Shown here piece after piece: positions 7,471-14,039 of a stretch of 24,495 nt of DNA. How positions within the stretch are numbered: position 1 is the stretch's first letter; every line of letters begins with the position of its first letter. The position numbers and the translations under genes were made by a program. This stretch comes from Chthoniobacter sp. (GTDB lineage: Bacteria; Verrucomicrobiota; Verrucomicrobiia; Chthoniobacterales; Chthoniobacteraceae). The notes under the pieces are model-generated. The model ran no database searches and was not told the origin of the DNA. It saw only the letters and a list, made by a program, of their open reading frames with translations. Location of the stretch: contig JANXWQ010000487.1 in NCBI GenBank assembly GCA_025351065.1, forward strand, positions 1 through 24,495. The letters are read 5' to 3'.

Positions 7471-7986
7471 ATGAAGCAATTCCTCGCACGTAGCAGTAAG
7501 TTTAGTCGGGATGCTGTTTTGATCTTAATCGTCTGCTTCGTTGGCGGATGTGATGATGGGCATCCTTCTCCCGGGGTTCTGCGCAATGCCAAAAGACTTC
7601 GCAAATACCTTCAGTGATGGGGAGATCCGAATGGGCTCACAAAACAGGACTCGTACAAAGGCAAGCGGACTTTGCTCCATAGAGCCGCGAGCTACAGCGA
7701 TGAGGAAATTGTAACAATACTTTTAGCTGCGGGAGCTAATCCAAATGGTGGTGATTCCACAAGTGGGTGGACTCCGCTGATGTTTATTATCACAACCCGT
7801 GAACAGGATACATCAAGATTGGGAGTCATTAAGTGTCTTCTGAAGGTATCGGATCTCACTGTTAAAGATAGATGGGGAAAGACTGCCTACGATTACGCCA
7901 AAGAATACGGCTCGGTCGAAGAAAGAGAGCTTGTGCGAGAAGCCTTTGAAGGTCGGTCCAAAGACGGGGAAGGAACCCATGATTAA
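7471..7986 (+). pseudogene. Ankyrin-repeat lipoprotein gene interrupted by an in-frame TGA
   Basis: One frame runs from the ATG at 7471 to the TAA at 7984-7986 with a single internal stop, TGA at 7615-7617. The first 48 codons encode a lipoprotein signal: basic start, hydrophobic AVLILIVCFVGG and a lipobox Cys in VGGCDDG. After the stop the same frame continues WGDPNGLTKQ, TLLHRAASYSDEEIVTILLAAGANPN, SGWTPLMF and DRWGKTAYDYAKEYG, which are clear ankyrin repeats. The two halves together make a sensible small lipoprotein of about 170 residues. G+C is about 48% over 7681-7800, far below the flanking kinase gene, which suggests horizontal acquisition. It lies between a kinase and the remains of its likely regulator. 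A sequencing error at the stop cannot be excluded. Translation could restart at a TTG (7672) to give only the ankyrin part, without export. Confidence 0.82.
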
Positions 7987-8011
7987 CATCAAGCGCCCAT
8001 AGAACCCATCC

Positions 8012-8091
8012 ATGAAAAAGCATATCCTCGTCGGGGAAGATGACGCCCACATTCGGCTCGGCCTTTGTGAAGCTCTGCGGGGCGAAAGGGG
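8012..8091 (+). pseudogene. 5' fragment of a response regulator gene
   Basis: The ATG at 8012 opens MKKHILVGEDDAHIRLGLCEALRGE, the first strand, acidic pair (EDD) and first helix of a receiver domain. The similarity stops after about 26 codons. The frame then runs through unrelated GC-rich sequence to a stop at 8278. No phospho-acceptor Asp, conserved Lys or DNA-binding domain is present in any frame nearby. The usual residue in the first strand is Val (LVVEDD), here Gly. Because it follows the kinase gene with only the foreign ankyrin gene between, I infer that it is the remnant of that kinase's regulator. The end coordinate marks where receiver similarity fades, not a stop codon. Confidence 0.7.
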
Positions 8092-8398
8092 GACGGTCAC
8101 GCCCGGCAGCGGCTTGTGCGTGGCGGTGAGCCTGCGTTGCGGCGCCCCCGCGTCGCCCTGCGCTCCCCACCAGGCAACGGGACGACGGGTGGCGTCGTCG
8201 GGGAGCATCCATTTCGCACGTTGCGAGCCCAAGTTGTTCCCGGCTCGGAACGGCGGGCCGTGTCTGTCGCTCCGCTAGCGCGGCAATCGCTGACCGCAGG
8301 TGACACGCGGCTCCCCATAGATGCCGCGCGTGAAGGCCCGCATATTCGCGAGGATTCCCGGTGATCGCGCGCAAGTTCGCCGCTGGAAGCTTGGCGAA
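8092..8398. other. GC-rich, strongly structured non-coding stretch replacing the regulator gene body
   Basis: No frame here encodes a recognisable protein. Inverted repeats are dense. GCTCCCC (from about 8160) pairs with GGGGAGC (ending near 8207) around an inner GACGAC/GTCGTC stem. GTTCC/GGAAC stems near 8235-8251, and CCGC/GCGG near 8270-8282. TTCGCC (8376-8381) pairs with GGCGAA (8393-8398). It starts exactly where receiver similarity ends. It could be the remains of an insertion, a non-autonomous palindromic element or a structured RNA. Between 8399 and the tRNA I see nothing further. Confidence 0.45.
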
Positions 8399-8506
8399 TA
8401 CTAGTCAAATAAACTGCTTTTTGGCGCGTTACCGTGCGAGATGGTCGAAACGAGCGGATCGCCCGCAAACCCTGTGTTTATCAGCTTCTCAGAGGAAAAG
8501 CACCAG

Positions 8507-8578
8507 AGCCAGTGATGGGATTCGAACCCATGACCTGCTGTTTACGAAACAGCTGCTCTACCCCTGAGCTACACTGGC
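8507..8578 (-). tRNA. trnT: tRNA-Thr (anticodon CGU)
   Basis: The minus strand folds into a complete 72-nt cloverleaf. Acceptor GCCAGUG pairs with CACUGGC, with discriminator U. The D-arm is GCUC-AGGGGUA-GAGC. The anticodon stem GCUGU/ACAGC encloses loop UUCGUAA with anticodon CGU. The variable loop is AGGUC and the T-arm AUGGG-UUCGAAU-CCCAU. The 3' CCA is not encoded. It reads ACG threonine codons. It lies between the TPR gene, also on the minus strand, and the structured scar of the lost regulator. Confidence 0.96.
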
Positions 8579-8653
8579 TTTTCGGAGGCCGAAGGGCGGA
8601 AGGTATCGCAGATATTTTTTGCGCCGCAAGCGCGGTTTTCTTGGGCGCGGCGC

Positions 8654-9151
8654 TCAGTTCCAGAGCGCCTGCAGGTCGGGGTCGAGGCGGGCGTTTTTCT
8701 TGATGCCGGCGTTCATCTGGATCGCGGCGTCGATGCACTCGCGCGCCTGCGTGAGGTCGCCAAGCCGCGCCTGGTAGCAGGCGAGATTGTAGTGCAGGAT
8801 GCCGGTGCGGCGGATCCATTCGGGCGCGGCGAGCAGGGCCTCCTCGGCGGCCTCGCCTTTGTCCATCTGGTGCAGGGCAAAGGCCCGCTGGACGGTGAAT
8901 TCGCCTTCGTCGGGGTGCAGCCGCGCGCCTTTGCCGGAGAGGGTTTCGGCGGAGCGCCAGGCTTTCATGTGCAGGAGCACGCGAATGCGCGCGAGCAGTA
9001 CGGCGGAGTCGCCCTGCTCGGCGGCGGCGATGGCGTCCATCTCGCGCAGCGCCTCAGGGACGAGGCCGAGGTAGAGGTAGCCGTCGGCGGCGCGCAGACA
9101 GCGCTGCGTTTGCGCGGTGTGGGGATGGGGATGTTGGCTCAGATACAGCAT
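8654..9151 (-). CDS. Small tetratricopeptide-repeat protein
   Basis: The 165-residue product is almost entirely paired helices with TPR spacing. Examples are AADGYLYLGLVPEALREMDAI, ARIRVLLHMKAWRSAETL, FALHQMDKGEAAEEALLAAP and ILHYNLACYQARLGDLTQARECI, about four repeats. There is no signal peptide or membrane segment, so it is probably a cytoplasmic scaffold or adaptor. Nothing nearby indicates its partner. The ATG at 9151 is the first start giving a continuous repeat array. The tRNA-Thr gene lies 75 bp downstream on the same strand. Confidence 0.82.
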   Translation of the reverse strand: MLYLSQHPHPHTAQTQRCLRAADGYLYLGLVPEALREMDAIAAAEQGDSAVLLARIRVLLHMKAWRSAETLSGKGARLHPDEGEFTVQRAFALHQMDKGEAAEEALLAAPEWIRRTGILHYNLACYQARLGDLTQARECIDAAIQMNAGIKKNARLDPDLQALWN

Positions 9152-9441
9152 GGCATGGTCTCTGATCTACGTGACTTTCGACGCGGTAACGTCGTTCGAT
9201 ATTCGCGGCGGCGCGACGGTTGGGCGCAGGGGCTTTGGAAGGAGTTCGGGGTTTGGCTCATGGTTGGATGCGTGCCCGTTGGTTTAGCATCGCATGTGCC
9301 ACTGGGTGCGGCGGGCAAGGCGGGGCCGCCCGCTTGGAGCGTCAGCGTCGTGAGGGGCGACATTTGTGTCCGCCGGGCGGCAGCGCCAAAATGGCCGTCA
9401 GGCGGGCGGGCGAGGGCTGAATTGCGGGGTGTTTTTCCCCA
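9152..9441. other. Intergenic region without a recognisable gene
   Basis: This divergent gap lies between the TPR gene (minus) and the Gfo/Idh gene (plus). The frames across it give only low-information, biased peptides. A short GGGG/CCCC stem with a T-rich loop sits near 9426-9440, just before the promoter of the downstream gene. I see no RNA gene or repeat that I can name. Confidence 0.5.
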
Positions 9442-9470
9442 TTGACACCCCTCGCCCAGCCCGCTGTCAT
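9442..9470 (+). promoter_or_regulatory. Candidate sigma-70-type promoter for the Gfo/Idh-MFS unit
   Basis: TTGACA (9442-9447) is followed after exactly 17 bp by TGTCAT (9465-9470), four of six matches to the -10 consensus. Transcription would start near 9477 and give a leader of about 50 nt before the ATG at 9525. The hexamers and spacing are seen directly; activity is inferred. Confidence 0.5.
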
Positions 9471-9524
9471 GCCGCGCCTCGCCCCCAGCGCGCCCGCCAA
9501 ACTTTTTCCAACATTCCTGCTTTC

Positions 9525-10652
9525 ATGCCGCAAAAAAAAATCAATGTCGCCATCGTCGGTCTCGGTTTCGGGGCTGAATTCATCCCCATCTACCAGCGCC
9601 ATCCGCAGGCGAATATGTACGCCATTTGCCAGCGCACGCCGGAGAAGCTGCACGCGGTGGGCGACGCTTTCGGGATCGAGAAGCGTTACGTGAAATTCGA
9701 GGATCTGCTGAAAGACCCGGCGGTTGATTTGGTGCATATCAATTCGCCGATCCCGGATCACGGCTGGCAGGCGATCGCCGCGCTCAAGGCGGGCAAGCAT
9801 GTGAGCTGCACGGTGCCGATGGCGACCTCGCCCGCGGAGTGCAAACAGATCGTCGATCTCGTGAAAAAGACCGGCCTGAAATACATGATGGCCGAGACCG
9901 TCGTGTATGCGCGCGAGTACCTTTTCATGAAGGAGCTGCTCGACACGGGCAAGCTGGGCAAGCTGCAGTTCGTGCAGGCCAGCCACCAGCAGGACATGGA
10001 TGGGTGGCCGAACTACTGGCCCGGCCTGCCGCCGATGTGGTACGCCACGCACTGCGTCGGCCCCGTCGCGGGGATGATCGGTCAGTCGGCGGAATACGTG
10101 AGCTGCTTTGGCAGCGGCAGTGTGCGCAAGGAGCTGGCGAAGTGCTACGGCTCGCCCTTCGCCGTCGAGACCGCGCACATCAAGTTTGCCAACACCGACG
10201 TGAACGCGCGGATCATCCGCTCGCTGTTCGACACGGCGCGGCAGTATCGGGAAAGCATCGACGTGTATGGCAGCAAGGCGTCCGTCGAGTGGCCGCTGGT
10301 CGAGCATCAGCCGCTCATCATGCACACGGCGAAACTGGCCGAGCCGAAGATTCCCAAGGCCATCAAGACGCCCGACTTTGCCAAGCGCCTGCCGAAGCCG
10401 ATCCAGCTTTTCACCACCGGCGGCGTCTATGGCGGCAAGGGGAAAAAGGCGCACCTCAGCTTCACCCAGGGCGCCGGCCACGGCGGCAGCCACCCGCATC
10501 TCGTGCATGAGATGATCGACGCCCTCGTCACCGACCGCGACCCTTTCCCCAATGCCAAGCAGTCCGCCAACTGGACCTGCGTCGGCCTTTGCGCCCACGA
10601 GTCTGCCATGGCCGGCGGCAAGATCGTGAAGCTCCCCGCTTTCTCCATCTAA
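9525..10652 (+). CDS. Gfo/Idh/MocA family oxidoreductase
   Basis: This 375-residue protein starts at the ATG at 9525 (MPQKKINVAIVGLGFGAEF), just before the Rossmann fold. The upstream part of the frame is not conserved-looking. GLGFGAEF (12-19) is the NAD(P)-binding loop. The segment that carries the catalytic EKP in classical members reads HVSCTVPMATS (92-102), so the usual Lys is replaced. I recall a TVPM-type subgroup in PVC and related bacteria, so this may be a genuine subfamily rather than a dead enzyme. The C-terminal alpha/beta domain contains MAETVVYAREY and GAGHGGSHPHLVHEM. Family members oxidise, reduce or epimerise sugars and inositols. It precedes an MFS carrier in the same transcription unit, which suggests uptake and first-step oxidation of a sugar-like compound. 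An A9 run lies in codons 3-6 (9532-9540). Confidence 0.9.
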   Translation: MPQKKINVAIVGLGFGAEFIPIYQRHPQANMYAICQRTPEKLHAVGDAFGIEKRYVKFEDLLKDPAVDLVHINSPIPDHGWQAIAALKAGKHVSCTVPMATSPAECKQIVDLVKKTGLKYMMAETVVYAREYLFMKELLDTGKLGKLQFVQASHQQDMDGWPNYWPGLPPMWYATHCVGPVAGMIGQSAEYVSCFGSGSVRKELAKCYGSPFAVETAHIKFANTDVNARIIRSLFDTARQYRESIDVYGSKASVEWPLVEHQPLIMHTAKLAEPKIPKAIKTPDFAKRLPKPIQLFTTGGVYGGKGKKAHLSFTQGAGHGGSHPHLVHEMIDALVTDRDPFPNAKQSANWTCVGLCAHESAMAGGKIVKLPAFSI

Positions 10653-10701
10653 CCTCACCCCACCCACCAACCCAACCCACAACTACCACCTACACATCAC
10701 T
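10653..10701 (-). other. G-free 49-nt leader; complementary strand has a G-quadruplex motif
   Basis: The spacer between the Gfo/Idh stop and the MFS start contains only A, C and T on the plus strand and has no Shine-Dalgarno sequence. On the minus strand, 10658-10678 gives four runs of three or four G separated by 1-, 5- and 2-nt loops, a canonical intramolecular G-quadruplex pattern on the template strand of transcription. Confidence 0.7.
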
Positions 10702-12186
10702 ATGACCGACGAAAACGGTATTACACCAAACGCAAAACGCCTCCTCTGGGCAGGCTTCATGGCAATTCTTGCCGCCGGCGTCGGCTTCGGCGTCCGCACC
10801 AGTATCATTGCCGACTGGGCGCGGGAGTACGGATTCAACCAAACCCAGACAGGTGAAGTCTCCGGCTTCGGTTTGGTCGGTTTTGGCGTCGTCATTCTGA
10901 TTGGTGCAGTTCTGGCCGACGCGGTGGGTTACGGCAAACTGATGGTCGGGGCGTTTCTCTGCCACTTCGCAGGTGCGGCGCTGTGCCTCGCAGCAACGCC
11001 CGCTTTCCACTCTGGTGACGGTCACAATCAGGCGGCTGCCTACATGTGTCTGAAATGGGGGCAAATCCTTTTCTCGGTAGGCAACGGCTTGGCTGAGGCG
11101 GTCGTCAATCCGCTGGTCGCCACATGCTTCCCGAAAAACCGTACGCACTACCTAAATATCCTGCACGCTGGTTGGCCCGCTGGGCTGGTCCTTGGAAGCC
11201 TCGCTTCCACTTTCATGACCGGCCACACGCCGTGGGAAGCGCAATGGGCGCTGTTCCTGATTCCGACCGTGGGTTACGGCGTGATGTGCCTCGGGCAGCA
11301 CTTCCCAAAATCCGAAGCCAGCCAGAAAGGTGTCAGCTTTGGTTCGATGCTCGCGGAATTCGCAGCTCCCGTGCTGATCCTGCTGCTCGTCATTCACGCC
11401 CTCGTCGGCTACGTCGAACTCGGCACGGATTCCTGGATCGGGCAGATCACGGGCAAGATCATGGAATCGCCGCAGAAAGGTCTGCTGCTCTTCGTCTATA
11501 CCTCTGCGCTCATGTTCATGCTGCGTTTCGTGGCCGGCCCGATTGTCCATCGCATCTCGCCGCTCGGCTTGCTCTTCATCAGCGCCATTCTTGGCTGCAC
11601 CGGCCTGAATCTACTTAGCAGCGCCAGCGGCGTGACGATGTGCATCCTCGCTGCGACCGTCTATGCGCTCGGCAAGACCTTCCTCTGGCCCACCATGCTG
11701 GGTGTCGTCTCGGATCGCTTCCCCAAGGGTGGAGCCATCACCATCGGCGCCGTCGGTGGCATTGGCATGCTCTCCGCCGGTCTGCTCGGCGGTCCCGGCA
11801 TTGGTTACAAACAGGATCGCTTTGCGTCAGAGTTTCTCCAGGCAAAGGCTCCGGCGGTCTATGAGAACTACAAATCCGAAAAGCCGAGTTCGTTCTTGTT
11901 CTTCAAAGAAATCACCGGCCTCGACGGCACCAAGAAAGGTGTCGTGCTGGACGAAAAAGACGAGTCCAAGCTGACTGCTGAGCAGAAAACGGACAAGCCG
12001 CTGATCGTTGAAGCCAACCTCCACGGCGGTCGTATGGCGCTGAAATACACCTCCATCATCCCGGCGATTATGGCGGTGCTCTATCTCATCCTCATCCTCT
12101 ATTTCAAGGCGACCGGCGGCTACAAATCCATCCACGTCGAAGAGGAAGCTATGACCGGCGGCATCAACGGCCCGGCGGAAGGTTAA
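10702..12186 (+). CDS. Major facilitator superfamily transporter
   Basis: This is a 494-residue multi-spanning protein with hydrophobic segments spaced for about 12 helices. Examples are LLWAGFMAILAAGVGFGV, FGLVGFGVVILIGAVLA, LMVGAFLCHFAGAALCLA, ILLLVIHALVGYVEL and the last, IIPAIMAVLYLILILYF. The motif between helices 2 and 3 reads LADAVGYGKLM, a variant of the MFS loop signature. A polar insertion of roughly 75 residues (about 375-450, with KEITGLDGTKKG and DEKDESKLTAEQKTDKP) separates the last two helices. It is downstream of a Gfo/Idh dehydrogenase and probably imports its substrate, perhaps a sugar or inositol-like compound. The ATG at 10702 follows a G-free leader without a Shine-Dalgarno sequence. 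An intrinsic terminator follows the stop. The exact substrate cannot be read from sequence. Confidence 0.88.
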   Translation: MTDENGITPNAKRLLWAGFMAILAAGVGFGVRTSIIADWAREYGFNQTQTGEVSGFGLVGFGVVILIGAVLADAVGYGKLMVGAFLCHFAGAALCLAATPAFHSGDGHNQAAAYMCLKWGQILFSVGNGLAEAVVNPLVATCFPKNRTHYLNILHAGWPAGLVLGSLASTFMTGHTPWEAQWALFLIPTVGYGVMCLGQHFPKSEASQKGVSFGSMLAEFAAPVLILLLVIHALVGYVELGTDSWIGQITGKIMESPQKGLLLFVYTSALMFMLRFVAGPIVHRISPLGLLFISAILGCTGLNLLSSASGVTMCILAATVYALGKTFLWPTMLGVVSDRFPKGGAITIGAVGGIGMLSAGLLGGPGIGYKQDRFASEFLQAKAPAVYENYKSEKPSSFLFFKEITGLDGTKKGVVLDEKDESKLTAEQKTDKPLIVEANLHGGRMALKYTSIIPAIMAVLYLILILYFKATGGYKSIHVEEEAMTGGINGPAEG

Positions 12187-12212
12187 CCACGCCATACATT
12201 CCGCCTCCACGG

Positions 12213-12249
12213 GGGACAGGGCTCACGCTCTGTCCCTCGTTGCTTTTTT
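12213..12249 (+). terminator. Intrinsic terminator after the MFS gene
   Basis: A 10-bp stem (12213-12222 with 12227-12236, one G-U pair) has the loop TCAC. Seven bases later there is a run of six T (12244-12249). It lies 27 bp after the MFS stop and separates this unit from the methyltransferase gene. Confidence 0.8.
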
Positions 12250-12291
12250 GGGGAAGTTGGCAGAGGGCTAGCTAAGAAAGACCGCGTGTTC

Positions 12292-13041
12292 ATGCCTGAC
12301 CCACCTGCCTCCTGGCACCAGCCCGACCTCGCCGCGAAGTTTCTCCAGAACGTCCGCGGCGCGATTCCGCTCAGCATCGAGCAGATCGACATGATGCTGC
12401 GGATGCTCACCGCAGCGCGCGGGGAGCGGTTGGAAAACTTTCTGGACCTCGGCTGCGGCGACGGCGTGCTTTCGTCCGCCATCCTCGACGAAAACCCGGA
12501 CGCCCGCGGCTGCCTCGTGGATTTTTCCGAAGACGCGCTCGCCGCCGCCCGCCAGCAGCTCGAAGCGCACACGGAGCGCGTCGAGTTCATCCTCGCGGAC
12601 TACGCGCAGCCGGGCTGGGCTGAGGAAGTCGCCCGCGCCCGGCCGTTCGATGCGGTGGTCTCCGGCTTCGCCGCGCAGCATTCGCCCAATGGCCGCAAGC
12701 GCGCGCTCTTCGGCGAGATTTTCCAGGTGCTGAAACCCGAGGGCATTTTCATCAACATCGAGCACGTCGCGTCCGCCACGCGCTGGACGGAATCGGTCTG
12801 GGACGACTGCATGATCGACGCGATTTTTGGCAAGGAACTCCGCGCCTCCGAGAACCGCAGCCGCGCGGAAATCGCCCGCGAATACTACGCCCGCGCCGTC
12901 AAGGAAGCCGGCGCGCTGGCTCCGCTCGAGGTGCAGTGCGACTGGCTGCGCGAGACGGGTTTTGAAAATGTGGACTGCTATTTGAAGGTGCTCGAGCTGG
13001 CGGTCTTCGGCGGGCAGCGGCCGGCGGCGGGGAATTTCTGA
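12292..13041 (+). CDS. Class I SAM-dependent methyltransferase
   Basis: The 249-residue protein has a Rossmann-type methyltransferase core. Motif I is FLDLGCGDG (about 50-58), with acidic Asp77 in CLVDFS at the end of the second strand. ILADYAQ (motif II region) and FQVLKPEGIFINIEHV (post-motif strand) follow. The closest type is the ubiE/methyltransf_25-like group acting on small molecules, but the substrate is not evident. A GTG at 12286 is an alternative start two codons upstream; I prefer the ATG. It is the first gene after a terminator and is followed within 56 bp by a UbiA prenyltransferase, so the two may act on the same lipid or quinone-like product. It ends in a repeat-rich junction. 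Confidence 0.86.
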   Translation: MPDPPASWHQPDLAAKFLQNVRGAIPLSIEQIDMMLRMLTAARGERLENFLDLGCGDGVLSSAILDENPDARGCLVDFSEDALAAARQQLEAHTERVEFILADYAQPGWAEEVARARPFDAVVSGFAAQHSPNGRKRALFGEIFQVLKPEGIFINIEHVASATRWTESVWDDCMIDAIFGKELRASENRSRAEIAREYYARAVKEAGALAPLEVQCDWLRETGFENVDCYLKVLELAVFGGQRPAAGNF

Positions 13042-13119
13042 CTGCGGATTTCTGATTGCTGATTGGCCGGTGCCGGCCCTTCATCGCCGCCGCCCAAATG
13101 TCTGACCAATCAGCCACCA
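13042..13119. repeat. Inverted repeat spanning the start of the UbiA gene
   Basis: gctgattgg (13058-13066) is mirrored by ccaatcagc (13106-13114). Inside lies a near-palindrome ggccggtgccggcc (13065-13078). The flanks are short tandem motifs: repeated ttctgatt/gctgatt on the left and gccaccag twice on the right. Repeats of this heptamer style recur between genes in other genomes. The right arm overlaps the first codons of the annotated UbiA reading frame. Confidence 0.6.
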
Positions 13120-14036
13120 GCCACCAGCCGTCCGCCATCCTCACCTGGCTCCAGCTTTTCCGCGCGCCGAATCTTTTCACCGTTCCTGGCGACCCGCTCG
13201 CGGGCTACGTGCTGGCGGCGTACGGGGCGTTTGAGGCGGGCGTTTTTTACGCCGTTGGCGCGAGCGTTTGCTTTTACGCGGCGGGGCTGCTGGACAACGA
13301 TCTCGCCGATCTCGCTGAGGATCGCGCCGAGCGCCCGAGCCGCCCGCTGCCGAGTGGTGCGGCGAGCCCGCAGGCGGTGCGCAGCGTCGCGGGCTTGCTG
13401 ACGGTGCTGGGTTTTTTTCTGGCGGGAAAACTGGGCGGCACCGCGCTGATCGTTGCCGCCGGCGTGGTCGGGGCGATCGGGCTTTACAACCATGTGACCA
13501 AGCGGCTGCCCGTCATCGGCGCGCTGAACATGGGCGTGTGCCGCGGGCTGAGCGTGCTGCTCGGCGCGGCGGCTGCGCCGCATGGGGACTTGCTTTGGCG
13601 GCTCCTCGCCGCCGGGCGGCTGCTGCCGCTGCTCATCGCGTGCGGGCTGGTCACGGTCTTCATCGCCGCGGTCACGCACCTCGCGCGCTTCGAGACAAAA
13701 GCGCAGGCGCCACCCGCCGCGAAATGGCTGCCCGCGCTCGCGCTGCTGGCGGGCTCGGGGCTTTTTCTCACGCAAGTTTGGACGGTCACGATTTGGAGCA
13801 CGGCGGCCATTTTCGCCGTCGCGGCGCTGAGCGCGCTAGCCGTCGCTATCCAGCTCACGCGCGATCCCGCCGCACCGGTGCCACCGCGCATCGGCCAGCT
13901 CATCCGCCTGCTGCTGCTGCTCCAGACGGCGTTCTGCGCCGCGGCGGGCACGGTCGAAAGCTCGTTCGCCGCCGCGCTTCTGCTCATCGCCTGGCCCATC
14001 AGCCGCGCCGTTTCCAAACGCTTTTACGCGAGCTGA
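13098..14036 (+). CDS. UbiA-family prenyltransferase, EboC-like
   Basis: The 312-residue product has about eight or nine hydrophobic helices and the UbiA hallmark NDLADLAEDRAERPSRPLPSG (first Asp-rich motif, residues 67-87). The second motif region reads LYNHVTKRLPVIGALNMGVCRGLSVLLG (129-156). It lacks the usual acidic residue after the Tyr (Asn131), but LNMGxCRGxxxLLG is the pattern I associate with EboC of ebo clusters. Conserved sequence begins at about residue 17 (WLQLFRAPNLFTVPGDPLAG). The ATG at 13098 makes the first 15 residues repeat-derived, so a later non-ATG start is possible. It probably transfers an isoprenoid chain at the inner membrane and may belong with the ebo genes 9 kb upstream. 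It converges on the hybrid kinase gene with 3 bp between the stops. Confidence 0.85.
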   Translation: MSDQSATSHQPSAILTWLQLFRAPNLFTVPGDPLAGYVLAAYGAFEAGVFYAVGASVCFYAAGLLDNDLADLAEDRAERPSRPLPSGAASPQAVRSVAGLLTVLGFFLAGKLGGTALIVAAGVVGAIGLYNHVTKRLPVIGALNMGVCRGLSVLLGAAAAPHGDLLWRLLAAGRLLPLLIACGLVTVFIAAVTHLARFETKAQAPPAAKWLPALALLAGSGLFLTQVWTVTIWSTAAIFAVAALSALAVAIQLTRDPAAPVPPRIGQLIRLLLLLQTAFCAAAGTVESSFAAALLLIAWPISRAVSKRFYAS

Positions 14037-14039
14037 AAC

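Noticed and set aside
7615..7617. Selenocysteine insertion at the TGA of the ankyrin lipoprotein
   Set aside because: The position lies in a linker before the ankyrin repeats, not in a redox site, and I see no convincing stem-loop directly after it.
8012..8278. An 88-residue real small protein starting with a receiver-like segment
   Set aside because: Only the first 26 codons resemble anything; the remainder is structured non-coding sequence without coding character.
8613..8656. Terminator for the TPR gene or tRNA formed by GCGCCGC/GCGGCGC
   Set aside because: The stem exists but the loop is long and no T-run follows in the direction of transcription.
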